Positions 1 through 9,216 of a stretch of DNA of 64,000 bases are shown here, piece after piece. The DNA lies in contig OY282377.1 of the NCBI GenBank assembly GCA_958295785.1, forward strand, positions 3,006,385 through 3,070,384, written 5' to 3'. Within the stretch, counting starts at the first letter, position 1; every line of letters starts with the position of its first letter. This DNA comes from an uncultured Latescibacterota bacterium (lineage in GTDB: Bacteria > Latescibacterota > UBA2968). Position numbers and translations under genes: made by a program. The notes below the pieces were generated by a model. It was not told where the DNA came from. It was given only the letters and a program-made list of their open reading frames with translations, and made no database searches.

Positions 1-1727
1 CGATGGCGCATAAAAATCAGGCCGACCATCGCCAGACCGCCGATGCCGAAAAAGGCCAGATTTTCGGGGTTCTGCACGTAAAACGGGAGCTGGTCCGATT
101 GCTTGACCGCCGTGGCCGCATTTTTAAAATAATTGCGTGCGCTTCGGGGAATCTCAGCCACATTGAAATTAAACGCGCCCTCGTCGTAGCCCAATTTCAA
201 AGTGAGAAAAATGCTCGTTGCAAAACTCACGGCAAACGCCATGTAAATCGCGACCATCAATTTGCGGCGGTTATCCGCAATGCCCTCGGACAACTTGCCC
301 ACCTGCGCCACGGCCGGCAAAACCAACCCCTTGGCATTGCCCGAAATCAAATTGGCAAAGCGAAAGGCCACATGCGTGGTTGAGGAAATCCCGACATTGC
401 CAAAAAACGGCGCCACATAATTCCACGGAATCCCCGGGATCTGCGTGTAGGGCATGCCCGTATCCGACAAAATTTTCGCCATCCCAATATAGCCAAACAC
501 ACACGCCAGCAACAGCAACACGCTGATAAGCGGATCCATGTTCATCTGCATCATCCAGATAAACAAATACGCGAGACCCGCCATAAGTCCGATCACCGCT
601 GCGCGATAGGACAACATTTCATCGCGGTCATCCACGCTGTCGTCTTTGCCGAGGGCCTTCATCAGCACGTCCCGCAGATGCTGCCGCGCCACCCAAAACA
701 TCGAGATCACCAGCACGACAAACGCGCCGCGCGTCTGCCATTGGTACACGCCGCGATAGGCATGGGGCGCCATCGCCTTGTACCCCAGCTTATTGAGCCA
801 ACCCCCTTCTAAAATGAACACCAGATCGAACATCCACAAACTGAACAACACATCCAAGCTGGCAAAGTAGGAAAAGAAAATGGAAAACAGCCCCACCGAC
901 GTTCGCACGCGCGGAAACTGTGGGTCAATGGTATGCCACCTGGCCCCGTGAATGGGAAAGCGCGGAAAATTTGGCAAAAAGTAATTGATGCAATTCCACG
1001 CGATCATGCAAAATGCCAGCGCGAACCCAATCCAGAACAGGCGATTGTACATAAAGCCCGGCAAGGTGCGCTTGCCGCCCCCCGGCTTGGACATCATCGC
1101 GATCAGGGGCGCCATTGCCGGAAATGCCAAGCGTTCGTTTTGCACCCATTGTTTTCTAAAAATCACCCCCACACACGCCAGCACCACAAACGCAGCCGTA
1201 AACGCCATAAACCACCAAAACAGGGGCAACACCCACACGTCCCAAGGGATGGGCGCGCCCTCGGGCCGGCCTTCGAAAAACCACGCCACGCCATGGCCTT
1301 CGTTGCTCGGAAGCAAAAAATCGGGCAGATGCGGATGCAGCAACTCCGCCCAATTGTTGTCTTCTGTCGCGTAAAAATAGGGCGCGGAAATATACCCGAT
1401 CAAAAACCCCGTGCTGCTCCAAGCCGGCAGGGTCGCGCCCACGAGGCCCATCGACAAAACAGTGTGCCATTCCCCCGGAAGAAGCGAAAACCGCGCCAGC
1501 CTGCCCACCACGGCCAGAGCAATGAGCATGGCGATAAACGCGATGAGCATAGCCATTGGAACGTGCGACAGCACCATCCGCGACCCGTGATAGTAAAACC
1601 GAACATAAACGGCGATCACGTCGAGCACCACCACCAAGAGCAGGCCCAAACCGATTGCCCGCGGCGTGATCCCACCTCGAAAGGCGCGCTCGGCATCGCG
1701 CTGGATATCTGATACGTGAGTCGCCAT
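1..1727 (-). CDS. DUF6785-family multi-pass membrane protein (partial, C-terminus off the edge)
   Basis: The frame is open from an ATG at 1727 to the left edge, about 575 codons with no stop, so the C-terminus is missing. The product is an integral membrane protein with many hydrophobic segments, for example GLGLLLVVVLDVIAVYV near residue 30 and VLLLLACVFGYIGMAKIL near residue 410. It has long loops such as one containing LLPSNEGHGVAWFFEG. The overall pattern matches DUF6785/DUF6784 proteins, which resemble oligopeptide transporters (OPT) and are common in Planctomycetes- and Latescibacteria-like genomes. The substrate is unknown. It is the last visible gene of a same-strand run after the DUF4249 lipoprotein (53-base gap), so it may be co-expressed with the TonB receptor. 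The family call is from memory of the sequence pattern. Confidence 0.75.
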   Translation of the reverse strand, partial: MATHVSDIQRDAERAFRGGITPRAIGLGLLLVVVLDVIAVYVRFYYHGSRMVLSHVPMAMLIAFIAMLIALAVVGRLARFSLLPGEWHTVLSMGLVGATLPAWSSTGFLIGYISAPYFYATEDNNWAELLHPHLPDFLLPSNEGHGVAWFFEGRPEGAPIPWDVWVLPLFWWFMAFTAAFVVLACVGVIFRKQWVQNERLAFPAMAPLIAMMSKPGGGKRTLPGFMYNRLFWIGFALAFCMIAWNCINYFLPNFPRFPIHGARWHTIDPQFPRVRTSVGLFSIFFSYFASLDVLFSLWMFDLVFILEGGWLNKLGYKAMAPHAYRGVYQWQTRGAFVVLVISMFWVARQHLRDVLMKALGKDDSVDDRDEMLSYRAAVIGLMAGLAYLFIWMMQMNMDPLISVLLLLACVFGYIGMAKILSDTGMPYTQIPGIPWNYVAPFFGNVGISSTTHVAFRFANLISGNAKGLVLPAVAQVGKLSEGIADNRRKLMVAIYMAFAVSFATSIFLTLKLGYDEGAFNFNVAEIPRSARNYFKNAATAVKQSDQLPFYVQNPENLAFFGIGGLAMVGLIFMRH

Positions 1728-1780
1728 TTTCGGTATTCCTTTCTGCGAATCACTTTTATTTTGCTACTCTGGCGATTCGT

Positions 1781-2737
1781 CTATTCGTCAACGCGGGGCA
1801 GCACCACAAAACCCAGCGAATCCACGGACGCCGATCCAAAAAGCCCGATGCCGCCCTCAACGCGAAACAGGGGCCGCTCAAAATTGTCGCCTGCCAGGCC
1901 GCCGGGCTGAATGGCCGTGTCGCCATCGTCTTGAAAAAACTCGGGCACAGAGCGAATCAGATCAAACCAATTTTGGTCAACCGCGTAAATGCGGAGCACA
2001 TGCCGCCCGGCAAAGCCCACGATAAACCAGGGCATACGCAAATTGCCATCTTGGGCTTCCAATGCGGGCGAACCGCCGTAGCGGTCAAAATCCCCTTCGT
2101 CAAACAAATCGGAATCGACCAAATAATCCGACCTTTGATCCAGGCTTTCTATCGAGATCTGGTAGCCGCTTGCGGGAAGGGGATCAAAGCGCATCTCCAA
2201 AAGCCCGGATTGGTAGGGCACTCGATTTTCAGGCGCGCTGAATACGCCGCCATCTTCATATCTCTTCAACTCGCGGATCACCTCGAGCGTCGCAGCGTCC
2301 AACAACACGGCCTCTCGAATAGCCAATGGGGCGGGTGTGGTGGTCTGCGCGCTGGCCTCTCGGCCTTGTGATCGCACGCGCAAATCATAAGCCGTATTCG
2401 GCAAAACGAGCGGCGCATTGGGCGGCGGCACATAGCGACCCGGCCAGTTTGGATCAGCGCGGTACAAAAACCGCTGTTCGCCCTGCGCGATTGTGACCTC
2501 GGCATCGGTCACAGCGGATTCTTTATAGCGCGCCCATGTATTCCATGCATTGCCTGATGACGCGATAGGGGTGGTCTGCGTGATGAGCAGAGCGGGCAGG
2601 GGTCGATCGACGATCAGCACGGCATCCACGACCAGCATGCCCGAAGCGTCGGGGCCGTAAAGACTCGACGGACTGCGCTCGGCCTTGCACCCGGCCAGCG
2701 CGATCAGGCACCCCGCGATGAAAAAGAGAGGTTTCAT
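1781..2737 (-). CDS. DUF4249-type outer-membrane lipoprotein
   Basis: 318 residues from an ATG at 2737 that has AGAAAGG about 7 bases upstream; a longer frame starting at 2758 lacks this support. The N-terminus is a lipoprotein signal (hydrophobic run, then LAGC with the lipobox Cys), followed by a beta-rich domain. DUF4249 proteins are typically encoded next to TonB-dependent receptors with a CarboxypepD_reg N-terminus, and this gene lies 37 bases after such a receptor. It is probably a surface-exposed or periplasmic-face partner of that receptor. Motifs such as GMLVVDAVLIVDRPLPALLITQ near the mature N-terminus are typical of the family. The transported substrate cannot be read from the sequence. 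Confidence 0.8.
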   Translation of the reverse strand: MKPLFFIAGCLIALAGCKAERSPSSLYGPDASGMLVVDAVLIVDRPLPALLITQTTPIASSGNAWNTWARYKESAVTDAEVTIAQGEQRFLYRADPNWPGRYVPPPNAPLVLPNTAYDLRVRSQGREASAQTTTPAPLAIREAVLLDAATLEVIRELKRYEDGGVFSAPENRVPYQSGLLEMRFDPLPASGYQISIESLDQRSDYLVDSDLFDEGDFDRYGGSPALEAQDGNLRMPWFIVGFAGRHVLRIYAVDQNWFDLIRSVPEFFQDDGDTAIQPGGLAGDNFERPLFRVEGGIGLFGSASVDSLGFVVLPRVDE

Positions 2738-2774
2738 AATTGCCTTTCTCGCAACCACAGATTAAAACAACTTC

Positions 2775-5000
2775 TCAAAAATTAAAATTGATCCCCAGCG
2801 TGGGGACGATGGGCAACATTCTGATCACGTCTGGATCGGTCTCATCAAAAACCACAAACCACTCATTGCGCCGATTGAACACATTGAAGACCTGGACGTA
2901 AATTTCGGCGTTCGCGCCAAATGCGCGGAACCTTCTCTTTACGCTCAAATCCAACCGTTGATAGGGCAGCAAGCGACCGCTGTTGCGATCTGCGGGAAGG
3001 GCCAGATCTTCAATTTGCTGAGACAATGCGGGCGACCGCAAGAGATAGCGCGCAGACGCGGGGGTAAACGCCTGCCCCGTGCCGTAGATATAATTTGCCC
3101 CAAACGACCACTTGCCCACGCGATACTGCATCACAAAAGACACATCGTGGCGGCGGTCGTACTTGGGCGGAAACGCCTTGCCCCGATTGAGTTCGGCAAA
3201 GGTGCGCCGCGTCCATCCCAGCGTATAGCCAATCCAGCCCGTCAACCGCCCGGTGCGCCGTTGCAAAAAAACCTCGATACCGGTCGCGTACCCAGTCCCG
3301 CCACTCACAAAGACTTCCTCAGACGTCGTGGCATCGCTGTCGGCGGCGACGCGATTGTCCAGCACCACCAGATTCGCCAAATCCGTATAATAGGCCTCCA
3401 CTGTGGCCTGATAGCGTTCAGACGGTTCCCACTCGACACCCACAACGCCTTGCCACGACCGCCCGGGATCCACGGTCTCATCCAGCGGCACCCAGAAATC
3501 CCCGCCGCTAAATGCCTCGGTGGTTACCCATTGCAAATACTGGTGAAACGCGCCGCCCGCCGCCTTCCACCGATAGTTGCCCGTGCGATAGCTCATGGAC
3601 AACCGCGGCTCGATCTGAATGCGGGCTCCCTCGCTGAAATAATTGCCCCGCACCCCCAACCGAATATCGGTCGCAGTACCCGGTTGCCAGTGGTCCTGCA
3701 TGTAAAGCGACAGCAAATTGGGCTTTTCGCGCAGGTCGAGTTGGTCATCCTGATTAAATTCCTGCACAAATTCAAAATCGTAGCGCGTTGCCAACACGCC
3801 CCCGCTGATGGCGTGATCGTGCGATGCAAACCAATCGAGGTCTGCCTTGAGCGTGTAATCGCGGATGCTATTGAAAAACAAAATCCGCGTATCGAGAATA
3901 TTCAGATCGGTTTTGCTGGAGTAATGGCTGCTCGCCGCGACGAAATTGCCAAATAGCGCGGGTGAAAATACGTGCGTCCACTTGCCCAAAAAAGCCGTAT
4001 TGCCCCATCGAATGCGGAAAAAAGAATCGGTGTCAATATCAAACGTCAAATTGTCTCGCCCCAAATAGCCGCTGATCTGCACCTTGTCATTGTCCGAAAA
4101 ATCCCGATTGAGCTTGGCGTTCAAATCGAAAAAATAATACGCGGGCACATCCGTATCTTCATTGCGGATCAAAGACAAAATCGGGTCGATGTACGTGCGC
4201 CGTCCGGACACCATCCACGATCCCTTTTTAATCGGGCCTTCAAGCGTCAACCGCGCCGCAATAATGCTCACCCCACCGCTGGCCTCAAAGCCCTTGCGAT
4301 TGCCGTCTTTGTTGTGGACGTCGAGCACGGCCCCCAAACGCCCGCCGTATTGCGCTGGATACGCCCCTTTGTGCAAACTCATATCCCGAATGGCATCGGG
4401 GTTAAACGTGGAAAAAAATCCAAATGCATGGGATGGATTGTAAAGCGGCATTTGATCCAAGAGAATCAGGGTTTGATCCGGCCCGCCGCCGCGGATGTAA
4501 AGCCCGGAACTGATATCCGACGCGGCCTGAATGCCGGGCAACAGGTGTAGGGTCCGCAGAATATCCGTCTCGCCAATGGACGGCATCTCGCGGATTTGCG
4601 CGGTCTCGATTTCGACAAACCCCGGCTGAATGCGCTGTTCTTCCTCCCCGCGCTTGGCCTCCACCACGATCTCTTGCACCTCGATGGGTTCGGGTTGGAG
4701 TTGCACATTGAGCCGCCGCGTTTCGCCGGCTTGCAAAGTCAGGGTATCCCGAAAACTGATGTACCCGATGTAAGAGATGGTCAAGGCGTATTCGGTATCG
4801 GCCAACACGCCTCGAATGGCGTAGTACCCATCGACATTGCTCAACGTGCCGATGGGGTCGCCTTGTCCTTTTAAGACCACTGTCGCATAGGGCAGGGACT
4901 CGCCATTGCTTTGATCCGCGACGAACCCGCTCAAGGTCGCGGCCCGAACAGGCTGTGGCAAGATCGCCAGCAGCACCAAAACCTTCACATAACTCCTCAC
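2775..5000 (-). CDS. TonB-dependent outer-membrane receptor with CarboxypepD_reg-like N-terminal domain
   Basis: 741 residues. A Sec signal peptide (cleavage near VRA-AT) is followed by a CarboxypepD_reg-like domain at about residues 22-105 (SNVDGYYAIRGV is characteristic). The plug domain is at about 125-235, with LLPGIQAASDISSGLYIRGG and LLDQMPLYNPSHAFGFFSTF, and a beta barrel ends in an aromatic residue (LGINFNF). Such receptors bring substrates too large for porins across the outer membrane using TonB/ExbBD energy. The start lies 11 bases after the upstream lipoprotein gene and the stop lies 37 bases before the DUF4249 gene, so this looks like an operon core. There is no plug-adjacent regulator, so the ligand stays open; the carbohydrate-rich surroundings suggest a glycan or a metabolite. 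Confidence 0.92.
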   Translation of the reverse strand: MRSYVKVLVLLAILPQPVRAATLSGFVADQSNGESLPYATVVLKGQGDPIGTLSNVDGYYAIRGVLADTEYALTISYIGYISFRDTLTLQAGETRRLNVQLQPEPIEVQEIVVEAKRGEEEQRIQPGFVEIETAQIREMPSIGETDILRTLHLLPGIQAASDISSGLYIRGGGPDQTLILLDQMPLYNPSHAFGFFSTFNPDAIRDMSLHKGAYPAQYGGRLGAVLDVHNKDGNRKGFEASGGVSIIAARLTLEGPIKKGSWMVSGRRTYIDPILSLIRNEDTDVPAYYFFDLNAKLNRDFSDNDKVQISGYLGRDNLTFDIDTDSFFRIRWGNTAFLGKWTHVFSPALFGNFVAASSHYSSKTDLNILDTRILFFNSIRDYTLKADLDWFASHDHAISGGVLATRYDFEFVQEFNQDDQLDLREKPNLLSLYMQDHWQPGTATDIRLGVRGNYFSEGARIQIEPRLSMSYRTGNYRWKAAGGAFHQYLQWVTTEAFSGGDFWVPLDETVDPGRSWQGVVGVEWEPSERYQATVEAYYTDLANLVVLDNRVAADSDATTSEEVFVSGGTGYATGIEVFLQRRTGRLTGWIGYTLGWTRRTFAELNRGKAFPPKYDRRHDVSFVMQYRVGKWSFGANYIYGTGQAFTPASARYLLRSPALSQQIEDLALPADRNSGRLLPYQRLDLSVKRRFRAFGANAEIYVQVFNVFNRRNEWFVVFDETDPDVIRMLPIVPTLGINFNF

Positions 5001-5011
5001 CCCATGCTCCT

Positions 5012-5452
5012 TTATGTGGCACTCGTCTCGCGCCGCGCAACAGCCCGCGCGCGATCTTGAATGCGCCTGAGAATCGACTGCATCCGGTTCCTATCGTCAT
5101 TTGAAAGCCCGTCATTGCGCCATGGATCCTCGCCATCTTTTTTTTGTTTGGTCATCTGCACATTGACCTGATACGATTGAAAATCGATCACCACCGATAT
5201 GCGCGTGCGCCGCGAGATATTCAAAAACGCCTGACTGGCAAAACTCGACTCATCGCGCCAATCCGTCGTGACCAATCCCGCGACGTGATCGACCGTTGCG
5301 ATGGTATAACCCTCTTCGGTCAAAAGGGTCACCGTCGCATTGACAAACGCCTCGGGCGCGATTTTTTCAACAGCCCCCGTAAGCGTGGTCGGATCGACCA
5401 CATCGCAACCCAGTGCAAAGCCAAAAAAAATAAAAATCACAACGCATTTCAT
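5012..5452 (-). CDS. small lipoprotein of unknown function upstream of the TonB receptor
   Basis: 146 residues from the second of two adjacent ATGs; GGAGGG sits 5 bases upstream of it. The N-terminus MKCVVIFIFFGFALGC is a lipoprotein signal with Cys at the lipobox. The mature part contains VNATVTLLTEEGYTIATVDHV, a strand-rich stretch recalling small BamC/NlpB-like or DUF4136-like folds, and ends in a charged helix (DRNRMQSILRRIQDRARAVARR). I do not recognise the family with confidence. It heads the receptor operon (11-base gap to the receptor start), so it may be an envelope accessory factor. Confidence 0.7.
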   Translation of the reverse strand: MKCVVIFIFFGFALGCDVVDPTTLTGAVEKIAPEAFVNATVTLLTEEGYTIATVDHVAGLVTTDWRDESSFASQAFLNISRRTRISVVIDFQSYQVNVQMTKQKKDGEDPWRNDGLSNDDRNRMQSILRRIQDRARAVARRETSAT

Positions 5453-5811
5453 CATGACCCTCCAGCTAAAAGTTTCAGATTCTCCCGAAAACGCCATCCT
5501 CTCCGCGTTGCAATTTCAAATTGCAATTCCCGTGCCAAGCGATATCATCTCGAAACAAAAAATCATAAAACCATTATTTTTAACATCTTAAAAAATAATC
5601 TCAGTCATTATTTTGCTAAATAAATGTAGCAAAAATTCACACTGTGCGTCAATACATCAAAAGACGGATCGCGGATTAAGCAGATGGCGCGGATGAAAGG
5701 CGAAAACCAAACCCAGATGAACGCAGATGAACGCAGATGAACTTAGCGAAAATAAAAACGTAGGGGCGCGGCCCTGTGCTCGAATAGCGGTCAGCGGAGC
5801 AATGAGGCATC
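5453..5811. other. intergenic region upstream of the TonB-receptor operon
   Basis: The stretch is AT-rich at 5560-5640, where the promoter of the minus-strand receptor operon should lie. It holds an 8-bp dyad (5611-5634), reiterated GAACGCAGAT tracts near 5715-5740, and one degenerate copy of the dispersed GTAGGGGCG palindrome near 5759-5783. No coding sequence is supported. Confidence 0.6.
5611..5634. promoter_or_regulatory. candidate operator: TTTTGCTA-N8-TAGCAAAA dyad
   Basis: A perfect 8-bp inverted repeat with an 8-bp spacer lies in the AT-rich region about 160 bases upstream of the lipoprotein-TonB operon start. The spacing suits a dimeric repressor or activator. Which protein binds it is unknown. 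Confidence 0.35.
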
Positions 5812-6441
5812 CTAATTCGGGGATGGGAGGGCTGCCAAATGCCCATTGCCGCACGTTCGGCGTTTGACTTCGCGCATGGTAACGAGCGATTTTTCAAGGG
5901 CATTGGACGCGGTGGCGAGGCGTTGGTTGGGCGAGGTGTTTTCCAAAAGGGCTTGCTGTTCGCGGAGGGAGAAGTTCAGATTGGCTGCCAGAACATAAGA
6001 AAATTCACTCGGGTCCACGTCGGGCATTTGGGGCGATACCCAGCCCGACGAGAGTTTTATGGCTTCGGCATAGATTGCTTTGGCGCGGTTTTCCAATGCA
6101 ATGTCAACGGCTTCGTCGTCGTCTTCCACATCTTCCACAAAGGCCGAGAGATACGGGTGGATCTCGTATTGTTGAATCACGCGAAAACGGCGCGTTCCCT
6201 CGATCAAAATGTTCATTCGACCATCGGGAAACCGATTGAGCACGCCGGCGATACGCGCCGCGCATCCGATGTCCTCAAAATCGTCGTCCGCGCCCCACAC
6301 GAGGCCAAACTCGGTATTGTCGTCCAGACATTCGCCGATCATTTGCTTGTATCGATCTTCAAAAATATGCAGGGGGACGCGCCGATAGGGCAGCAACACC
6401 ATGTCGAGCGGAAACAGGGGGAGTTCGGTTGGAAGTGCCAT
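5812..6441 (-). CDS. LON peptidase substrate-binding domain protein
   Basis: 209 residues beginning MALPTELPLFPLDMVLLP and continuing VPLHIFEDRYKQMI, the classic opening of the Lon N-terminal (LAN/PUA-like) domain. ARIAGVLNRFPDGRMNILIEG and FRVIQQYE follow. There is no AAA+ or protease domain, so this is a stand-alone LON-domain protein, a common bacterial family thought to bind unfolded proteins or act as a regulator. It lies 12 bases downstream of the LysR-type regulator on the same strand, so they may be co-transcribed. Confidence 0.88.
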   Translation of the reverse strand: MALPTELPLFPLDMVLLPYRRVPLHIFEDRYKQMIGECLDDNTEFGLVWGADDDFEDIGCAARIAGVLNRFPDGRMNILIEGTRRFRVIQQYEIHPYLSAFVEDVEDDDEAVDIALENRAKAIYAEAIKLSSGWVSPQMPDVDPSEFSYVLAANLNFSLREQQALLENTSPNQRLATASNALEKSLVTMREVKRRTCGNGHLAALPSPN

Positions 6442-6453
6442 AGAAGCAATCGA

Positions 6454-7350
6454 TCAGGTGTCGGATTTTTGAACGCCGTTCAAGAGAATGTTGAGCAGCT
6501 TTTGGGTTGCCATAGACAAACTGCGCCCCTTGCGAAAGAGGATGCCCAATGGCCGGTCAAAATCTCGATCTACAAAGTGCAGGCATGCAAGGGTGTTGCA
6601 CGCGAGTTCGTGTTCAATGGCATTGATCGGCACTATCGAAAGGCCAATATCGACTTCGACAGCGTGTTTGATGGTGGCGATGTGATCGAGTTCCATCACG
6701 ATGTTGGGGCGCACTTTGTGCTTTTTGAAAAATCGATCAATGGCGTGCCGCGTTGGGGTTTCGCCCGTAAAGAGAACCAGCGGGTATTTGTTGAGTTCTT
6801 TTGGGGAAAGGGTTTTGCGCGAGGCCAATTCGTGATTGGGATGCATGGTCACGACCATCTGGTTGCGCGTAAATGGGATCACTTCCACATTGCGCTGGAT
6901 GTGCGGATAGGGCACAATGCCCAAATCCACTGTGACATTGCTCACGTCGTCGTAAATTTTCTTTGCCTGATCGTATTGGAGGCGGAAATTGACCCGGGGA
7001 TAGGCTTTGAGGTAGGTTTTGAGAAAGGGCGCCAGTTCGAGCATCCCCACGCTGTAAATAGATGCCAAGCGCACGGTTCCCGAAATCATCCCATCCATAT
7101 CTTGGATGCGGTGTTCCATTTCTTCGTAGCGGCGGACAATGTCTCGGGCATAGCGATAAAAAACTTCGCCTTCTGCGGTGAGCGTCATGCGCCTTTTGAC
7201 GCGCTCGACGAGTTGTGCGTCCTGGCGTCTTTCAATGCTTTTGAGTTGCTGGCTAATGGCGGATTGGGTAACGGAATTGAGGATAGCCGTTTTGGAAAAA
7301 CTCTGCGTTTCAATCAGGTCACAGAAAACCTTCAAACTGGTAATAAGCAC
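6454..7350 (-). CDS. LysR-family transcriptional regulator
   Basis: 298 residues with a GTG start at 7350, preceded by GGAGA at 6-base spacing. The frame continues upstream to an ATG at 7428, but the family N-terminus (LITSLKVFCDLIETQSFSKT) begins right at the GTG. The winged HTH spans about residues 3-60 (TQSAISQQLKSIERR), followed by an effector-binding domain (GTVRLASIYSVGMLELAPFL, NVEVIPFTRNQMVVTMHP). LysR proteins usually control a divergent neighbour; here that is accD, 387 bases away across a repeat, so the target is not certain. The effector is unknown. Confidence 0.9.
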   Translation of the reverse strand: MLITSLKVFCDLIETQSFSKTAILNSVTQSAISQQLKSIERRQDAQLVERVKRRMTLTAEGEVFYRYARDIVRRYEEMEHRIQDMDGMISGTVRLASIYSVGMLELAPFLKTYLKAYPRVNFRLQYDQAKKIYDDVSNVTVDLGIVPYPHIQRNVEVIPFTRNQMVVTMHPNHELASRKTLSPKELNKYPLVLFTGETPTRHAIDRFFKKHKVRPNIVMELDHIATIKHAVEVDIGLSIVPINAIEHELACNTLACLHFVDRDFDRPLGILFRKGRSLSMATQKLLNILLNGVQKSDT

Positions 7351-7737
7351 GGGATCGTCTCCATTGCTAAAGTATAATGGGATGTAGATTTGGGCAATAA
7401 ATGTATAAGAGAGCTGAAATTGTGTCAACAGAAAAACTGGAATGCAATGGGAGAGGTGAGAGGAAAAGGAAAGAGAAGCACTGTCTCTGATTCTGCAAAT
7501 CTTGACGGGGTTGGGTGAACCGCTAAGAAACTGTCTTAAAACGCAATGGGGAGGGAGACGTTATTCCCCCCTTCCTCGTAGGTACATGCATAGCCTGCAA
7601 CGAGCGGAGCGAGTAACGGGGGTTAGGGGCCCGATAAAATTAAAACAACTTCTAAAACTCCACTCTCAGATTTGCCCTTGTAAAAAACGCCAGAACATCC
7701 TATACTACAAGCCATTATCGCCATGTGGAGGCCATTG
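7351..7737. other. intergenic region with a copy of the GTAGGCACAGGCGTAGCC repeat
   Basis: This divergent region between the LysR gene and accD should hold both promoters. Its middle (about 7525-7640) is a dispersed repeat, AACTGTCTTAAAAC followed by CCTCGTAGGTACATGCATAG and CGAGTAACGGGGG. Related copies lie near 34365-34515, 43222-43265, 59160-59205 and 63888-63915. No gene is supported. Confidence 0.6.
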
Positions 7738-8604
7738 ATGAACTGGTTTAACAAACTCAAATCCGGCATTCAAACGCTCGTGCGGCGGCGCATGCCCGAC
7801 CGCGTTTGGGTCAAGTGCGAGCGGTGTGAGCAAATCATTTACCAAAAGCAGTTGGAGAAAAACACGGGGATTTGCCCGCATTGCAAGCACCACGTCCGCA
7901 TCTCCAGCGCGGAGTATATCGCCGCCGTGCTGGACAAGGGGTCGTTTGAGGAAATCGGCCGCGAGGTCAAATCGACCGATCCGCTCGCATTTGTCGATCT
8001 GAAGCCCTACCCAGAGCGGCTCAAAGAATACCGCAAGCGCGTGCAGATGGATGCCGCCGTGCTGGCCGGCACAGGCAAAATTGACAAGATGCGCGTGGGT
8101 ATTGCGGTGCATGAAATTGGGTTTATCGGCGGGTCGCTCGGATCGGCTGAGGGCGAGCGCATTTGTCGGGTGATCGAGCGGTGCATGCGCGATCAGTTGC
8201 CGTTGATCATCGTGTCCCGCTCTGGCGGCGCGCGCATGCAAGAGAGCGTTTTGTCCCTGATGCAGATGGCGAAGGTCAATGCCGCGTTGTCGCAATTTTC
8301 AGCCGAGGGCTTGCTGTTTATTTCCGTCCTGACCGATCCGACAACGGCCGGGGTGGCCGCCAGTTATGCGTCCATTGGCGATGTCAATATCGCCGAGCCA
8401 AACGCGCTGATCGGATTTACGGGACCGCGCATTACCGGGTCGTCTGTCAGTGCCGCCGAGATGGAAGCCCTGCGCCAAGCCCAGCGCGCCGAACAAGTGC
8501 TCGAACACGGGTTTGTCGATATGATCGTTTCCCGCAATCAGATGAAAGCCACCTTGTCGCAATTGATCGCAATGCTGGCATCACCGCGAAAAGAATCCGC
8601 ATAA
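7738..8604 (+). CDS. accD: acetyl-CoA carboxylase carboxyltransferase subunit beta
   Basis: 288 residues. The ATG at 7738 has GGAGG 6 bases upstream and is preferred over 7723. An N-terminal zinc ribbon uses Cys27, Cys30, Cys46 and Cys49. The crotonase-like carboxyltransferase domain follows, with VAVHEIGFIGGSLGSAEGER-like sequence, SRSGGARMQESVLSLMQMAK and PNALIGFTGPRI. AccD with AccA transfers carboxyl from biotin-AccB to acetyl-CoA, the first committed step of fatty-acid synthesis in the cytoplasm. accA is not in the window. Length matches the family. Confidence 0.97.
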   Translation: MNWFNKLKSGIQTLVRRRMPDRVWVKCERCEQIIYQKQLEKNTGICPHCKHHVRISSAEYIAAVLDKGSFEEIGREVKSTDPLAFVDLKPYPERLKEYRKRVQMDAAVLAGTGKIDKMRVGIAVHEIGFIGGSLGSAEGERICRVIERCMRDQLPLIIVSRSGGARMQESVLSLMQMAKVNAALSQFSAEGLLFISVLTDPTTAGVAASYASIGDVNIAEPNALIGFTGPRITGSSVSAAEMEALRQAQRAEQVLEHGFVDMIVSRNQMKATLSQLIAMLASPRKESA

Positions 8605-8635
8605 GAACGCATAAGAAAGATGAAAAAATAAAAAC

Positions 8636-8717
8636 GTAGGGGCGGTGCCCCCGTGCCCGCCCAAAGATACAAGATGCGAAGATAGAAACGTAGGAGCGGT
8701 GCCTCCGTGCCCGCCCG
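8636..8717. repeat. two adjacent copies of the GTAGGGGCG-type palindromic repeat
   Basis: Copies at about 8636-8662 and 8690-8717 between accD and aroQ. Each can fold because GGGGCGGTGCCCC and the outer GGGCGG...CCGCCC arms are self-complementary. The second copy carries compensatory-looking changes (GGAGCGGTGCCTCC) that keep the inner stem paired. Confidence 0.75.
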
Positions 8718-8736
8718 AAGACACGCGAGGTCGATT

Positions 8737-9183
8737 GTGAAAATTCTCGTTTTACAAGGCCCCAACATCAACATGCTGGGGCGGCGCAAAGCCGTGCATT
8801 ACGGCACGGTGACGATGGGCGAAATTCACGCGCGGCTCGAACAAAAGGCGGAGGAATTAGGTTGCGAGATTGCGTGTTTCCAGTCGAATTACGAAGGCGC
8901 GCTCGTGGAAAAAGTGCAGGAGATGCGCGATTCCGTAGATGGTGTTCTCATCAATCCCGCGGGCCTGACCACGACGAGCGCGTCCCTGCGAGACGCGCTC
9001 GAAGATGCCGCTTTGCCGCTGGTCGAAATTCACTTGTCCAATATCCACGCGCGAGAAGCGTGGCGGCGGCATTCTCTGTTTTCAGAAATCGCCATAGGCA
9101 TTATCGCTGGCTTCCGGTGGCGCGGCTATGTGTCTGCGCTCGAGATGCTGGTGGGCATGTTGCGCGAGCAATCGGAATTGTGA
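8737..9183 (+). CDS. aroQ: type II 3-dehydroquinate dehydratase
   Basis: 148 residues with a GTG start at 8737; GAGG lies 6 bases upstream, and the family N-terminus (KILVLQGPNINMLG) begins there, so the ATG at 8707 is rejected. It carries the type II signatures: HYG with the catalytic Tyr, NPAGLTTTSASLRDAL and EIHLSNIHAREAWRRHS with the catalytic His. It dehydrates 3-dehydroquinate to 3-dehydroshikimate in the shikimate pathway and normally forms a cytoplasmic dodecamer. Length matches the family. A good terminator follows. Confidence 0.96.
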   Translation: MKILVLQGPNINMLGRRKAVHYGTVTMGEIHARLEQKAEELGCEIACFQSNYEGALVEKVQEMRDSVDGVLINPAGLTTTSASLRDALEDAALPLVEIHLSNIHAREAWRRHSLFSEIAIGIIAGFRWRGYVSALEMLVGMLREQSEL

Positions 9184-9216
9184 TCGGTATTTGCAAGCCT
9201 TTTACACGCAAATCTC

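Noticed and set aside
933-1712. 259-codon plus-strand frame near the left edge
   Set aside because: Opposite strand of the DUF6785 membrane protein; composition is Arg/His/Gln-rich as in shadow frames.
5839-7377. 512-codon plus-strand open frame opposite the LON-domain and LysR genes
   Set aside because: Antisense to two genes with clear families and ribosome-binding sites; open only because of codon bias.
7351-7737. LysR regulating accD as a divergent pair
   Set aside because: Divergence alone is weak evidence here: a repeat lies between and accD is a housekeeping gene.
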